The notes beneath the pieces were generated by a model, which was not told the origin of the DNA, ran no database searches, and was given only the letters and a program-made list of their open reading frames with translations. A DNA stretch of 64,000 nt from Eucalyptus grandis. Taxonomy: Eukaryota; Streptophyta; Magnoliopsida; Myrtales; Myrtaceae. Positions 63,074-64,000 of the stretch are shown piece by piece; position 1 is the stretch's first letter, and each line of letters opens with the position of its first letter. The stretch is taken from assembly GCF_016545825.1 (NCBI RefSeq), contig NC_052621.1:4302199-4366198 (forward strand). The letters are read 5' to 3'. The position numbers were made by a program, and so were the translations under genes.

Positions 63074-64000
63074 TTTTTTAAGTGCATGAATAGTAGTTGA
63101 ACCTGGGATGATAACTTTTGAAATTTCCTTGCTAAAAGCATATCTGTGCCAGTTTCATCAATTTCTATGCTTGTTGAGGTTCTTGATTTAGTAATCGCTT
63201 GATGAATTGATTCCCAGTACTGGATGATCAACCATGTATTGAATCTAATGAGAAAATCCTGCTTGAGTGCCTACCATTGCGCATGTTCACAAAGAAAACG
63301 AGTGTTTTGTGTCCGTACACTTATGCCTCCTTAACCTTTGTAGGGCCAAATAGGGTATAGCTACCCCTAAGGTGGTGCTTACCAATGAATGCTAGTTGCA
63401 AAATTACTATGCTAGCATTAGCATGGCTTATGTATGAATGCTCTTATTTTATTGGCAAACCTTTGTTGGGCTTTTTGTTGCAAAAGAAGAAGATTCTCCT
63501 GATTGGAAAGTGCTAAATGGCATTTGAGTTCCTGCATGAACATGACAACTGGGTCGTTGAAGTATAGCATTCAAGTTCCTGCATGAACATGACGATAAAG
63601 TGATTTCGTAAGTTGACTACCATTTGATTATCCTATGATGTTGTCCTTTTCCTTTGCATTTTTGGGCGTCAGAGATTATTTTACCACATAAGGGTCAGGC
63701 TCATCTTTTGCATGAATAAGCTGCATAACATCTTCTGCTCTTTTCTGTTGCTTGCAGGGTGAATTTTACATTAAAGAGTGATACTAATCTATTCGAAATT
63801 GTGAAATGTAAAACAAGCGTTTCAGCTATTGAGGTATTTAATTTGTTCTTTGTGAAGCATTCTATGTCCTTTTAAGTGCTTAGCCTTATATTTACAATCT
63901 AAAGTTGTTCCCTGGTAATGCCTGTTCAGGTGAGCCCAGATGGGAAGCAATTTTCTGTTACATCACCAGATTGTACGATCGGAGTTTTTTGGTTTAAGTC
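63074..64000 (+). pseudogene. Partial CYP71 copy (intron 5 to exon 7), cut by the window edge
   Basis: Collinear without gaps with 44794-45720 of the CYP71 gene at a constant offset of 18,280 bases. I count about 30 differences in ~925 bases (roughly 97% identity). It begins inside intron 5, so exons 1-5 are missing. Copies of exon 6 (63758-63833) and the first part of exon 7 (63930 to the edge) keep splice sites and open frames. Near the end, [11 protein letters not shown] has become SPDCTIGVFWF, three replacements in a conserved WD40 stretch, consistent with relaxed constraint. Without its 5' half it cannot encode the normal protein; whether the 3' half continues is beyond the window. Confidence 0.85.

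Noticed and set aside
1..64000. CRISPR arrays, phage or bacterial defence systems
   Set aside because: The window is plant nuclear DNA; the tandem repeats present lack regular spacers and are microsatellites or duplications.

Overview
The window is nuclear DNA from a flowering plant, most likely a core eudicot. The genes have many short exons with GT-AG introns, the intergenic DNA is AT-rich, there are short non-autonomous transposons, and the gene families are plant-specific (GH100 invertase, AGCVIII kinases with DFD, WD40-cyclophilin CYP71, AHP-type phosphotransfer proteins). I cannot name the species from the sequence alone.

Layout, left to right: a Harbinger/Tourist-like MITE (254-960); histone deacetylase HDA9 (+, 14 coding exons, 430 aa); an organellar-type alkaline/neutral invertase (+, 5 coding exons, 648 aa); a low-molecular-weight protein tyrosine phosphatase (-, 5 exons, 197 aa) whose last intron carries a 1,084-bp hAT-type element with an exact 8-bp target duplication; a KIPK-like AGC kinase (-, 2 coding exons, 866 aa) with a long CT-rich leader; about 9 kb of gene-free AT-rich DNA; an AGC1-12-like kinase (+, 2 exons) with a one-base frameshift in exon 1; the WD40-cyclophilin CYP71 (+, 13 exons, 620 aa); then an accessory region to the right edge.

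The accessory region (about 50.7-64.0 kb) holds two tandem copies of a divergent histidine phosphotransfer (AHP-like) gene. Each copy has six exons and a retained phospho-acceptor histidine. A 508-bp LTR-like insertion lies downstream of copy 1, and the matching empty site is visible behind copy 2. A first-exon fragment of a ribosomal P2 gene lies between the copies. A roughly 97%-identical partial copy of CYP71 follows copy 2 and runs off the window. The junction order fits unequal exchange and predicts more of the array to the right.

HDA9, the phosphatase, AGC1-12 and CYP71 occur in the same relative order as their Arabidopsis chromosome 3 homologues, as far as I recall those loci, so the left three quarters looks like an old syntenic block. 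Functions are the usual plant ones: chromatin deacetylation and a chromatin-linked cyclophilin, sucrose cleavage, dephosphorylation, auxin/growth-related AGC kinases and cytokinin-type phosphorelay. I saw no operon-like functional unit and no clearly unprecedented system. The phosphorelay array is the most unusual part.
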